Assembly (NCBI GenBank): GCA_030848705.1 | Contig: CM061245.1 | Location: 79,347,564-79,411,563 of the forward strand | Direction of reading: 5' to 3' | Source: Heracleum sosnowskyi | Lineage: Eukaryota > Streptophyta > Magnoliopsida > Apiales > Apiaceae | Length of the DNA: 64,000 nucleotides | Shown: positions 11,801 to 20,593 of the stretch, one piece after another | Numbering within the stretch: the first letter of the stretch is position 1 | How the letters are laid out: each line of letters begins with the position of its first letter | Notes under the pieces: generated by a model | Told to the model about the DNA's origin: nothing | Databases searched by the model: none | What the model saw: the letters and a program-made list of their open reading frames with translations, nothing else | Program-made: the position numbers and the translations under genes

Positions 11801-12486
11801 AAACAAGAAACATCTACTTCAAATACATTTTCTCCTTCAACACAATAAGAAACCAAAAGCTGACAGAATCGAGAAAAATAAACAACTCCTCTATTCTCGG
11901 TCATCTTCTCCCCTAAATTAGTCAACACAAGTCGTGCAAAATCAAAATGATTATCATATAATAAAGAATACCCGATTTGCAGACTGTCTGTGGGAATAGC
12001 ATCCCAATTTGTGCATTTCTTGCTAAATGTCCTGGTAATGCAATCGAAGAAGAAACTCCATTCCTTGCGCAGAAACGGCCTTTTGAGTTGCCCAATCTTA
12101 GTCAATGGCCCAGAGTAGCCAATCTCTCGCATCATTCGGATTAAATCCTCATCACCCATTCCAATAGTGTAGGAAGAATATTCAGGAAACCCCATTGCAT
12201 CTCGAATAGTACCAGCAGTAATAACATACTCTGTTTCGTCAAACTCAAAGATTATGGATGGGCTCCCAGTTTCACCACCATCATCATAAACCCCTGTCTC
12301 CCAGAATGCCTTGATTTGTAAACCAGAAAGTGTGGCTGGTTCAACTAAAGCACGCCCAATCGCTGACTGAGCAAGAAACCTTTGAATCATATGAAATGCT
12401 TCTGGTGCGTTTGCAGTGTTTAGTGGTGCGGTATAATTGTTTGGAACGAACTCTAACCCAGACGAAACAAAAGCTGTGGTTGCCAT
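8884..12486 (-). CDS. Element B ORF3 (additional, env-like ORF), 1200 aa
   Basis: Complete copy of the extra ORF that SIRE-type elements carry after pol; function unknown. I start it at the ATG at 12486 (MATTAFVSSGLEF), since the upstream in-frame codon is TTG. Residues about 20-235 form an alpha/beta-looking domain (FHMIQRFLAQ, FRKEWSFFF-like LRKEWSFFFDCITRTF, CQLLVSYCVEG) shared with element D. A long acidic, low-complexity region with repeated variants of DAVAEE, NSD and TPE follows, then a coiled-coil segment near residues 640-760 ending LLSDDVKKGENV. The C-terminal domain (KKEFLLYFIADGRVYRF, LRAAIYQIGEDEPEM) matches A. No signal peptide or membrane helix is evident. A minus-strand TATA-like box lies about 150 bases upstream, suggesting its own promoter. 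Confidence 0.82.
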   Translation of the reverse strand: MATTAFVSSGLEFVPNNYTAPLNTANAPEAFHMIQRFLAQSAIGRALVEPATLSGLQIKAFWETGVYDDGGETGSPSIIFEFDETEYVITAGTIRDAMGFPEYSSYTIGMGDEDLIRMMREIGYSGPLTKIGQLKRPFLRKEWSFFFDCITRTFSKKCTNWDAIPTDSLQIGYSLLYDNHFDFARLVLTNLGEKMTENRGVVYFSRFCQLLVSYCVEGENVFEVDVSCFKLHKRVFTDLVNKDIKKGIVGDLLLPTSVQQFVDAQVNPQPQAESQPEPPSTSVKPVRGGRTKHIGTKPARKPSTEAGASTPEELPQKTRIKKRRANRAKSVVETSETETDEETLHQRKRRLVAAHLFGAVNITMDRVSKDTEAPASENEEIVAEAVTQDTPEIVVEEDIINADEDRVFVNTETPEVFVQEDAANAEAVNLDRLNTDATMDFDAPTSKVHDVVEEAATHSDSRVFDREAHTSIHSDHYTEGVEADQVTDQVEESLATHTEVISCDLDKGEEVNQIQREAEVFAKVNSDIPDAVAEEKIDEAAQFTAENILPENAADTNEEAGNDAEGSHSHPSIQVSLADDVNSDERMEVNRQTNEHFQNMYYKNWADADCVFSAQRAADLLSDSVKKISNTDVLTSLQATVVQVKSLNNRFDENQQMFTNLRNEFSLRDTTLKLDRSFYSTQFKQQAKDSEEIKKRLGKVEENQAEMSTQLNSISNALELLTSVLLSDDVKKGENVPKDKCKDIQALRQRDDSTDGGSKGNKGKVIAQRQSRTRVNSGRQINSEKINSGGQSTSNLKSLVVSTNPSTDEEIAAKIFMKEHGKNVTIEDIQAEEQMLAEEHKKNLEAGIYKRKEIKAPRKKEVGISIKENIQQSIQNTRRPVIRNSDKGKGIMIEEPNLKKKDISTSDIAQVETRLAKSTSDAAQVDVSIEDMTTSDVAQVVQKSTLLPGFSKSKILEDLKLEAVNFSETRTVLGKEAFDKSGLGSHRERRTNNRSQDKFSLAEFGVGITQEGLDKLESVQMIFHKGIKKEFLLYFIADGRVYRFGEFDIQLKLWEELEYVLYLLEVKNRSTYDAARVLKERMMKSKVLSGAGVSSAYIPKYRDAHGKLVEMKRNSARFRTALNKKVLEFNLESDKPFYIRLGNEMNKNSIYSLRAAIYQIGEDEPEMKELKKIMIAELNRAEKKLLLDYIRTVPDIQEIK

Positions 12487-12626
12487 TAGAAGATTTTGAA
12501 GAAAGAACAAGTAATCGATGTGAAAGCTTAACAGAGTTTGTGTGTAGAAAGGTGTTTGTGAATATGTGTGTGATAATAGATGTGTATGAGTAAGATGTGA
12601 AAAATTTAGCTGAAGATGTGTGTATT

Positions 12627-12635
12627 GTATTTATC
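12627..12635 (-). promoter_or_regulatory. TATA-like box upstream of element B ORF3
   Basis: GATAAATAC on the minus strand, about 145 bases upstream of the ORF3 ATG. Element D has TATAAATAC at the corresponding place before its ORF3, which strengthens the call. It faces away from the plus-strand TATA box about 350 bases to the right, so the interval behaves like a two-way promoter. Confidence 0.5.
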
Positions 12636-12979
12636 AGAAAATTAAAGATTAAAAACTGAAGAGTTTTTAATCATTAATACACAACTGTCTTACTCCTATA
12701 ATCATGTGAGTGGGAAACATGGCAAACGTGAATACGCTAATAGCTGTATTGAACAACTTCCAATACACACGTGCAGTCGTGGAGACACCTGTCATCACAT
12801 ATCCGCTCAAGAAAAAAATCAATAATAATAAAATTATCGAATTTAATATCTCAGAAACATAATAATAAAGTACGAAGGAGCTCAACAGTCAGAAGAATAA
12901 TGACTGTCTTGGAACTCCGCACTTTACTGTTCCCAGAGCTTCGAGCCAATCAAAACCTTTCAGTTGCCCTGTTGGATGC

Positions 12980-12987
12980 TATAAAAG
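12980..12987 (+). promoter_or_regulatory. TATA box of the element B opposite-strand gene
   Basis: TATAAAAG, 66 bases upstream of the ATG of the small plus-strand gene, in the context GATGCTATAAAAGCTGG. This is the same octamer as in element A and predicts a leader of about 35 bases. Confidence 0.7.
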
Positions 12988-13045
12988 CTGGAGCATTGTA
13001 ACAACAGGCAATACACATATCAAGAAAAAAAATACCATACATCAA

Positions 13046-13444
13046 ATGGCAGGAACCTTTGAATTCATAGATGTAGAAGCTTTCTTGAATCTAAACTGGC
13101 GTCAACAAGCAAACTATATCATTGATGAGTTTCTTGTTTTATCATTCCTGAATGATGAAGGTCTCATCGCTGATGATGAGATAGCTGAAGGACCTATCTC
13201 CAATCCCTATGTGCACATCATTCGTCCTGGGCCATATGATGTGCCCATCCTTGCAGATGATGATTTTGTGGAGATTTGTATGATGCTCTTTTATCAGAGC
13301 TACTTGAAGGGTTCGAAGAAGGAATTATTCTTGGAATCCTGCAAGCTGCAAGCCAGAAAGAGAATGCGAGAGGATGATGATGATGATTCAACATCAGGGG
13401 GTTGTCAAGCCTTGAAAATCCCAGATGCTATAATAACCTGTTAA
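13046..13444 (+). CDS. Opposite-strand small acidic protein of element B (132 aa)
   Basis: Function unknown. It lies on the strand opposite gag, pol and ORF3, between pol and ORF3, with a TATA box and an A-rich leader ending CATCAAATGG. The protein starts MAGTFEFIDVEAFLNLNWRQ and appears mostly helical and acidic (FLNDEGLIADDEIAEG). The C-terminal third has a KGSKKELFLESCKLQARKRM basic stretch, then five aspartates and a serine/glycine tail. Size, charge pattern, position and promoter match the element A gene, but direct sequence similarity is slight, so rapid evolution or independent origin are both possible. Its own TATA box in two different elements argues against a chance ORF. No catalytic motif or membrane segment is seen. 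Confidence 0.65.
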   Translation: MAGTFEFIDVEAFLNLNWRQQANYIIDEFLVLSFLNDEGLIADDEIAEGPISNPYVHIIRPGPYDVPILADDDFVEICMMLFYQSYLKGSKKELFLESCKLQARKRMREDDDDDSTSGGCQALKIPDAIITC

Positions 13445-14679
13445 TCGAACAAGTAGCTAGACAAGAGTATGAACTTGTCTGAATGTAAACAAAGTTGGAA
13501 TCGATTAATGATAAAGATCCATTTTTTTTTTAAATAGTAAACTTACATACTCATCAGCGCTACTAATCACCATCAGGACTTATCAAACACACTCTTTCTT
13601 TTCTCTGTTTAATGCAAAATTACAGCACAAATCATACTCTTTCGAAAGACAAATGCCTAATCTCAAAATTATAAAATGTCTGAAACAAAGAAATTATTTT
13701 AACCATCAGAGATTAAAACAAAGTTACCTCGGCATATGTCACACAATACATCAGTGTTTACCATTTGTCCTTCTTTGTTAATAAACTCTTTTCTCAATCT
13801 GTACAGGTGTGAAAATATGTGTGTGCAATAGCAGAGTTGACCATAATCAATATTTAGATCATCTCAAAGTGCATAAAATCCACAAACGAAAGTAGTAAAA
13901 ACTGGTTGCCTAAACTCTCATGTATAACATAACATCTGATTTTATATCTAAACTCTGTTTTCTGATATCCTTTCATTTGGATATATCTTTTAATTTTTCA
14001 CCCCCTTTCTTTATTTTTTTATTTTTTTATTTTTTTATTTTTTTATTTTTTTTTTATGTTATATATTTTTTTTTATTTTTCCAGTAATCAGTGGTTGGCA
14101 CTAGTCACCAAAAATCAACGATTTTAGCCCTTATTTCATACAATAAGTTCCTGGATCTTCCTAGGCACAACATGATCTCAAAGAAATTTGTGCTCTTTTT
14201 GGCATCTTTTGATTTGAGGGTGAATTCTTTTTAATTAAGAATCAGAGTTTAGACTTTTCATCAGTAAATTTAATTAACTTATGAGAGAAAATGCAAACAG
14301 CTAATACAGACTCAGTGTATAGGATCAATAAACTAAGAGATGGTATAAATACAGAGACAGTATCATGTTGTGTTAACTTACTGCACATAATCGAGATCAG
14401 AATCTATACAACTCTTAAGGATTCACAGTTACTTACTGAGAATTATGCTTCATACAAATTTCTTCATTGGTCCAAATGTTTCAGACAGAATTACAATCAG
14501 AGTATGACATTAAACTGTAACTATCAGAGTACGACCAACAGAGTTTAGCATCAGAGCTTACTTTCAGAGTATGACTAACACTTCACAGAGTTTACCATCA
14601 GAGTTTAACATGCTAGTTCACATAACAGTTAACACATGTAAGAAATCATGAACATAAAAAGTGAGTCTAACCCGTATCT
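13445..14679. repeat. Element B pol-ORF3 spacer: CAGAGTTTA words and T-rich tract
   Basis: Noncoding. A (TTTTTTTA)n-type tract fills about 14007-14078. From about 14240 to 14610 the word CAGAGTTTA or CAGAGTATGA occurs about eight times, often as ATCAGAGTTTA; its reverse complement AAACTCTGA is the LTR word of this element. The left part near 13490-13540 is a plausible polyadenylation region for the plus-strand gene. No ORF in this stretch looks real. Confidence 0.6.
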
Positions 14680-17600
14680 CTAGTCAGAACCAGAGATCAT
14701 TCCAAGTTCATTTACCAATCTTGTAAAAGTAGCTTCACTCAAAGGTTTGGTGAAGATATCTGCAAGTTGTTGGTCTGTAGACACAAAATGAAGCTCAATG
14801 TTTCCTTCTTCCACATGTTCTCTGATAAAATGATACCTTATGCTGATGTGCTTGGTCATGGAATGCTGTACTGGATTACCTGTCATAGCAATAACACTTT
14901 GGTTATCACAGAAAATAGGTATTCTAGAGTACCTTAGCCCATAATCCAGCAATTGATTCTTCATCCATAAAATCTGTGCACAACAGCTACCAGCTGCTAT
15001 ATACTCTGCTTCTGCAGTGGATGTAGAAATTGATTTCTGTTTCTTACTGTACCAAGAAACCAATCTGTCACCTAAAAATTGACAGCTTCCACTTGTACTT
15101 TTTCTGTCTATCTTACAGCCTGCAAAATCTGCATCAGAGTAACCAATTAACTTAAACTCTGATTCTCTAGGATACCACAAACCCAGGGTTATGGTTCCTT
15201 TGAGATATTTGAAGATCCTTTTTACAGCTGTTAGATGAGGCTCTCTGGGATCTGCTTGAAATCTTGCACAAAGACATGTTGCATACATGATATCAGGTCT
15301 ACTTGCAGTAAGATACAGTAGAGACCCTATCATTCCTCTGTAGTTAGTCATATCTACTGAGGCTCCTGTGTCTTTGTCAAGCTTCGTTGCTGTAGCCATG
15401 GGAGTTGTAGCAGATGAACTATCAAGCATACCAAATTTCTTTAGAAGATTTCTGGTATACTTTGCTTGATTGATAAAAATCCCATCATCTGTTTGCTTGA
15501 CCTGTAAGCCTAGAAAATAACTAAGCTCTCCCATCATGCTCATTTGGTACCTGGATTGCATAAGCTTTGCAAACTTCTTACAGAGTTTGTCATTAGTAGA
15601 TCCAAAAATAATATCATCTACATAAATTTGAACTAAAATCAAATCATCACCAGAATTGAAATAAAACAAGGTTTTATCAATTGTACCTCTTGTGAACCCA
15701 CTTTCTAAAAGAAATTGAGCAAGAGTTTCATACCATGCTCTTGGTGCTTGCTTTAGTCCATATAATGCCTTGTCAAGCCTGTAGACATAATCTGGATGCT
15801 TGGAATCTACAAATCCTGGTGGTTGTTCAACAAACACTTCTTCTTCAAGCTTCCCATTGAGAAAAGCACTCTTTACATCCATCTGAAAGACTTTAAACTT
15901 CTTGTGTGCAGCATAGGCCAGAAAAATTCTTATGGCCTCCAATCTTGCAACTGGAGCAAAGGTTTCATCATAGTCAATTCCTTCCTGTTGTGAATAACCT
16001 TTTGCCACAAGTCTAGCCTTGTTTCTTGTAATCACACCTTCACTGTCAGTCTTGTTTCTGAAAACCCACTTTGTACCTACTATTGATCTATTCTTTGGTC
16101 TAGGTACAAGTGTCCAGACTTCATTTCTTTCAAACTCATTTAACTCTTCTTGCATTGCTGTAATCCAATTAGCATCTTGAAGAGCTTCCTCCACTTTCTT
16201 TGGTTCTGTTTGAGACAAGAAAGCATGATACAGACACTCATTATTTGTTGCACTTCTAGTTCTCACACTAGCATCATGATCTCCAATTATGAGATCAGGT
16301 GTGTGTGCCTGTGTCCACTTTCTTGCTGTTGGTAAGTGGTTTCTTGCATCATTATTGAATCCTCCCCCTTGATCCATGCTCTCCTGATTCATATGTTGAC
16401 TTTCTGCAGCATCTGAGGCTCCCCCTGAATTGGATGGTTCAGAGTTTGGACTGTCAGAGTTTGAATCAGTTTCCTCAACTGACTCACTTGCTGTGTCTTG
16501 TTGAGCTTCTTCACGCTCCCCCTCAACTGATTCTCTATTTTGTTCAATTTGAGAATTTCCAGTTTCTCCAGTATTTACCAGTAGAGGTTCAGAGTATGCT
16601 TCATCAGAGTTTGTCAACCCTGCTTCATCAGAGTTTATATCATCAGAGAATAGATCTTCATTTTCAAAACGCAGTTGATCATATCCATCCTTGTCTTCAA
16701 GTCCAATTATTTTCTTGTCATCAAATGACACATGTATAGATTCCATGATCACCTTAGTTCTTAGATTATAAACTCTGAATGCTTTTGTTGACAATGGATA
16801 GCCAACAAAGATTCCTTCATCAGCTTTTAACTCAAACTTTGTCAACTGTTCAGGATGAGTCTTCAACACAAAGCATTTGCATCCAAATATATGAAAATAT
16901 TTCAAATTTGGCTTCTTATTTTTCACCATCTCATATGGTGTTTTCCCATGCTTGTTGATCAATGTTGCATTTTGAGTAAAACAAGCAGTTTGAACAGCTT
17001 CTGCCCAGAAGTATGTTGGTAATTTTGCTTCATCAAGCATAGTTCTGGCTGCTTCAATTAAAGTTCTGTTCTTCCTTTCAACTACACCATTTTGCTGTGG
17101 AGTTCCAGGTGCAGAAAATTCTTGTTTCACTCCTCTTTCCTTGCAGAAAGCTTCTATGATTGAATTTCTGAATTCAGTTCCATTATCACTCCTTATAATT
17201 TTGACTTTGTGCTGTGATCCTTTGTCCAGTAGATTTACATGATCCATCAGAGTTTGAGCAGTTTCATCCTTCTTTGACAAGAAATACACCCATGTATATC
17301 TAGTATATTCATCAACAATTACTAGAGCATATTTCTTTCTGCCCATGGACATCACATTCACTGGTCCAAAGAGATCAACATGTAGAAGATGATAAGGTTC
17401 CATTACTGAAGATTCAGATTTGCTCTTGAAAGATGACTTCCTTTGCTTGGCCTTTTGACAAGAATCACATAGGCCATCTAGACTGAGTATTGATTTTGGA
17501 AGTCCCCTTACAAGATCCTTTCTTATTAGCTCATTGATGTTGTTCAAATTGAGATGAGAGAGCTTCTTGTGCCAGTTCCAACTCTCTTCATTTGACATTC

Positions 17601-17994
17601 TGGCTGTCAGACACACTGTTTTTCCATCAGAGTTTGTTACCAAACTTGCTTCATAAATGTTGTTGCGCCTGTGTCCAACTAGAACAACTTTTCCAGTAGA
17701 TTTACTGATAACTTCACAGTATTCACTATGAAAATCTACATGGTTTCCTCTGTCACAGATTTGACTCACAGATAGCAGATTATGCTTGAGTCCTGAGACT
17801 AGAGCTACATTGGTAATGATGACACTTCCAAGATTGATATTGCCATATCCCAGAGTGTGTCCTATGTTGCCATCTCCATAGGAAACCTTTGGGCCAGCCT
17901 TCTCCTTAAAGTCTGATAGCAGGGCTTTATTTCCAGTCATATGTCCTGAGCATCCACTGTCCAAGATAAGTGTGCTCTTTATTATACCCTGCAA
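14680..17994 (-). CDS. Element B pol: protease, integrase, RT, RNase H
   Basis: Copia-order polyprotein of about 1100 residues with every catalytic motif present. The protease motif [11 protein letters not shown] is near residues 11-21. The integrase zinc region (WHKKLSHLN...CDSCQKAK) spans about 141-183, with catalytic D207, D270 and E306 giving a D,D-35-E spacing. A low-complexity NSD-rich linker follows, then RT with [19 protein letters not shown] and [13 protein letters not shown], and RNase H with [18 protein letters not shown] and [10 protein letters not shown]. The frame opens at TTGCAGGG with no ATG, only 13 bases after the gag stop and in a different frame, so expression needs frameshifting, readthrough or a spliced RNA. 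The gene is intact, but its promoter LTR has been split by element C. Confidence 0.95.
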   Translation of the reverse strand: MQGIIKSTLILDSGCSGHMTGNKALLSDFKEKAGPKVSYGDGNIGHTLGYGNINLGSVIITNVALVSGLKHNLLSVSQICDRGNHVDFHSEYCEVISKSTGKVVLVGHRRNNIYEASLVTNSDGKTVCLTARMSNEESWNWHKKLSHLNLNNINELIRKDLVRGLPKSILSLDGLCDSCQKAKQRKSSFKSKSESSVMEPYHLLHVDLFGPVNVMSMGRKKYALVIVDEYTRYTWVYFLSKKDETAQTLMDHVNLLDKGSQHKVKIIRSDNGTEFRNSIIEAFCKERGVKQEFSAPGTPQQNGVVERKNRTLIEAARTMLDEAKLPTYFWAEAVQTACFTQNATLINKHGKTPYEMVKNKKPNLKYFHIFGCKCFVLKTHPEQLTKFELKADEGIFVGYPLSTKAFRVYNLRTKVIMESIHVSFDDKKIIGLEDKDGYDQLRFENEDLFSDDINSDEAGLTNSDEAYSEPLLVNTGETGNSQIEQNRESVEGEREEAQQDTASESVEETDSNSDSPNSEPSNSGGASDAAESQHMNQESMDQGGGFNNDARNHLPTARKWTQAHTPDLIIGDHDASVRTRSATNNECLYHAFLSQTEPKKVEEALQDANWITAMQEELNEFERNEVWTLVPRPKNRSIVGTKWVFRNKTDSEGVITRNKARLVAKGYSQQEGIDYDETFAPVARLEAIRIFLAYAAHKKFKVFQMDVKSAFLNGKLEEEVFVEQPPGFVDSKHPDYVYRLDKALYGLKQAPRAWYETLAQFLLESGFTRGTIDKTLFYFNSGDDLILVQIYVDDIIFGSTNDKLCKKFAKLMQSRYQMSMMGELSYFLGLQVKQTDDGIFINQAKYTRNLLKKFGMLDSSSATTPMATATKLDKDTGASVDMTNYRGMIGSLLYLTASRPDIMYATCLCARFQADPREPHLTAVKRIFKYLKGTITLGLWYPRESEFKLIGYSDADFAGCKIDRKSTSGSCQFLGDRLVSWYSKKQKSISTSTAEAEYIAAGSCCAQILWMKNQLLDYGLRYSRIPIFCDNQSVIAMTGNPVQHSMTKHISIRYHFIREHVEEGNIELHFVSTDQQLADIFTKPLSEATFTRLVNELGMISGSD

Positions 17995-18007
17995 TCACAA
18001 ACAAACA

Positions 18008-20332
18008 CTAAGTGTTAGTTTTAAGGATCCAGACTTGCTTGGATCCTTTGTCTTTCTTAACAGTGTTAGCTTTTGCAGCGGAATCTGTATTATCAGAGTT
18101 TAAACTAACATTGTCAGATTTTACACTAGCAGAGTTTGCTCTAACCCATTTCAAGTTGGGTTTTAGCTCATAATAGTTGTGATAAATAGCATGATAACTC
18201 TTACAAGTATAAATGGAATGCCAAGTGCTCCCACAGTGTTTGCATAAAGTTTGTGGTTTAACTCTTACATAATCATTCTTTATTCCTGATGTAGAAGATA
18301 AAGAATTAATATGTTTGTTCTTAGTGCAAAATCTAGCAAGATGATTAGAACTACCACAATTGTAACATGTTTTCCTTGAAGCACCAGCATTAGGCAAATG
18401 ATTATTTCTGTTATTTATGCCTACTTTTCCATTCCTATTTTTCTTGGACCCTTTAGGTTTCATGGTAGACTTTACCTCTTTCAACTTATGATTGAACTGT
18501 TTACCTGTCATCAAGCCAACATTAACCTGTTTTTCACAAGTTTTTACTGGTTTTCTAACAGCTTCTACTTCCATAAGTTTTTCTGTTATAATATTTTCCT
18601 GTTTTTCACAAGCTTCATCTGATTCCATATCAGCTTCCCTTATTACAACAGATTTTAACTTATTGGCTTCTGGAACAAATTTCACAGGTTTAAGTTGTGG
18701 TTTTACCTTAACCTTGTCTTTAAACCTAAGTTCATCATTTTCACAATAACCTAAACCTACAGAATCAGTCTGAAACACTTGATGAGTGTCTCTTCCAGAA
18801 TCTGTCCAAGTTTTGATTATTTTTCTTTCTTTTTCTAAATCAGATTCTAGTTGCCTATATCTTTTCAGCAACTCCTGTTCTACATAAACAGCATCATCTC
18901 TTTCTTTTTGAATCTGCTTCATCTTTTCAAGTTCTTCTTCAAGAAACTTGTTTCTATCTTTAAGACTAAGATTCTCAGCTTTAATTCTCTCATTCTCTAA
19001 GGTCTGATCCCTATAGCTAACATGAACACTTTTCAGATATACTCTTAACTCAGAGATATTATAAGTATCATAAGCATAAGTAGTTAGGGGTACCTTATTT
19101 TCCGATGATTCAGTCTCATCTCTGACAGTTGCCATAAGAGCATAGTTTTCTCCATCATCAGAGTCTGAAGTATCTGCCCAGTCTTTGCCTTTAGAGATAA
19201 GTGCTTTCTCAGTTTTGCCTTTCTTGCACTCTGGGGCATAATGACCCATCTCCTTACACTTGTAGCACTGGATTTCAGATTTATCCTTCTTGCCAGACTT
19301 GGTCTCCCTTCCATCAGATTTTCTGAAACTTCTCCTTTCAGAATTTGAATCTTTCCTTGAGAATCTCTTTCCCTTCTTGAAGTTCTTGAATCCCATCTTC
19401 TTAAAGGTCTTTACCATCAATGCAGCCATTTGCATCATCTGTTCTTCATCATCCTCAGAATCAGAAGCTTCATCAGAGTTTGAATCATCATCAGAGTTTG
19501 ATGACTCACTCTCAGATTTAATGACTAAAGCCTTTCCCTTGGCTTTCTTCCTTGATGATTCCTTCTTAATGGGCTTCTCCTCGACTTTGAGAGCAACAGA
19601 TTTTGTCTTTTTACTCATTCTTCTATTCCTTTGTTCTATCTCCAGTTCATGAGTTTTCAACAACCCATAGATTTCATCAAGTTCTGTATCAGCAAGTTCA
19701 TAATTATCTCTTATTGTGGTTGTCTTTAAATCCCACTTTTCAGGTAGAGATAACAGAAATTTGAGATTTGACTCTTCAAGCTCATATTCTTTATCAACCA
19801 GAGACAGATCATTCAATAATTTGCAAAATCTGTCATGAGTCTCAGTCAAGGTTTCATTAGGTCTTGAATCAAAGTGCTCATATTCCTGAGTTAGTATGGT
19901 CCTCCTATTCTTCTTGATAGCACCTATTCCTTGGCATCTGACTTCTAGAGCATCCCATATCTCTTTGGCAGTCTTGCAGCCAATTACTCTGTTAGACATA
20001 ACATTATCTAAAGCACTGTGGAGAAGATGTCTAACCTTTGCATCCTTTGCAATCGATGAGATGTCCTCAGGAGTCATATCTTTCTTTTCCTTTGGAACAG
20101 TCTTCTGTTCTTGACCATCAACAACAGGGGATAATTTTGTTGGCATATGAGGACCATCATATATTCTGTCAAGATATTCTGGATCTGTAGCCTCCAGAAA
20201 CATGGTCATCTTGACCTTCCAAATTGGATACTCTACTGGCCTGAGAATTGGAACCCTGATTGTTTCATATCGACTCACAGAATTGGGCTTAACCTGTTCA
20301 GCCTTAGGAGCAGTTTGATTTTCTTCAGACAT
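18008..20332 (-). CDS. Element B gag (774 aa, three CCHC knuckles)
   Basis: Structural protein that forms the virus-like particle and binds element RNA. The ATG at 20332 follows the primer site by about 50 bases. The N-terminal half has the copia gag core (EYPIWKVKMTMFLEATDPEYLD, KEIWDALEVRCQG, LTETHDRFCKLLNDLSLVDKEYE). After an acidic NSD-rich segment comes a CCHC knuckle CYKCKEMGHYAPEC near residue 355, a long coiled coil at about 430-520 (ENERIKAENLSLKDRNKFLEE), and two further knuckles near 655 (CYNCGSSNHLARFC) and 697 (CKHCGSTWHSIYTC). It ends QVWILKTNT. At 774 residues it is much longer than typical copia gag, as known for SIRE-like elements. Confidence 0.93.
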   Translation of the reverse strand: MSEENQTAPKAEQVKPNSVSRYETIRVPILRPVEYPIWKVKMTMFLEATDPEYLDRIYDGPHMPTKLSPVVDGQEQKTVPKEKKDMTPEDISSIAKDAKVRHLLHSALDNVMSNRVIGCKTAKEIWDALEVRCQGIGAIKKNRRTILTQEYEHFDSRPNETLTETHDRFCKLLNDLSLVDKEYELEESNLKFLLSLPEKWDLKTTTIRDNYELADTELDEIYGLLKTHELEIEQRNRRMSKKTKSVALKVEEKPIKKESSRKKAKGKALVIKSESESSNSDDDSNSDEASDSEDDEEQMMQMAALMVKTFKKMGFKNFKKGKRFSRKDSNSERRSFRKSDGRETKSGKKDKSEIQCYKCKEMGHYAPECKKGKTEKALISKGKDWADTSDSDDGENYALMATVRDETESSENKVPLTTYAYDTYNISELRVYLKSVHVSYRDQTLENERIKAENLSLKDRNKFLEEELEKMKQIQKERDDAVYVEQELLKRYRQLESDLEKERKIIKTWTDSGRDTHQVFQTDSVGLGYCENDELRFKDKVKVKPQLKPVKFVPEANKLKSVVIREADMESDEACEKQENIITEKLMEVEAVRKPVKTCEKQVNVGLMTGKQFNHKLKEVKSTMKPKGSKKNRNGKVGINNRNNHLPNAGASRKTCYNCGSSNHLARFCTKNKHINSLSSTSGIKNDYVRVKPQTLCKHCGSTWHSIYTCKSYHAIYHNYYELKPNLKWVRANSASVKSDNVSLNSDNTDSAAKANTVKKDKGSKQVWILKTNT

Positions 20333-20381
20333 GATTAATACTGTGTTTGAATCGTAAAACTGTATATATTAAACAGCCTTG

Positions 20382-20393
20382 GCTCTGATACCA
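20382..20393 (-). other. Element B primer binding site (tRNA-iMet)
   Basis: Minus strand TGGTATCAGAGC, complementary to the 3' end of plant initiator methionine tRNA, two bases inside the 5' LTR. The same 12-mer occurs beside the 5' LTRs of A, C, D and E. Confidence 0.95.
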
Positions 20394-20395
20394 AT

Positions 20396-20593
20396 TGTTA
20401 GGCCGAATACACAATATATAATCAAGTATGTATGAGAATAACAATTAAGAACACAGGTTTGTAAATCAACAAACTGAATTATATTAAATAATTCTCTCTT
20501 AGTGATGTTAATGAATCACAAAGAGCTTCTAGGTTACAAGAATAATATATTCAATAATCGCATCCCTTCTAGGGATAACCTATCTGTGTTTAT
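20396..20593 (-). repeat. Element B 5' LTR, inner (R/U5-side) piece
   Basis: First 198 plus-strand bases of the LTR, identical to 8175-8372. The LTR is cut here by element C; the last five bases TTTAT are the target site copy. Confidence 0.97.

Noticed and set aside
8884..12486. True envelope glycoprotein
   Set aside because: No signal peptide, membrane helix or cleavage site is visible. The env-like name is kept only as the customary label for this position.
12771..13001. 76-codon plus-strand frame upstream of the element B small gene
   Set aside because: It ends over the TATA box, has no promoter of its own and no counterpart in element A.
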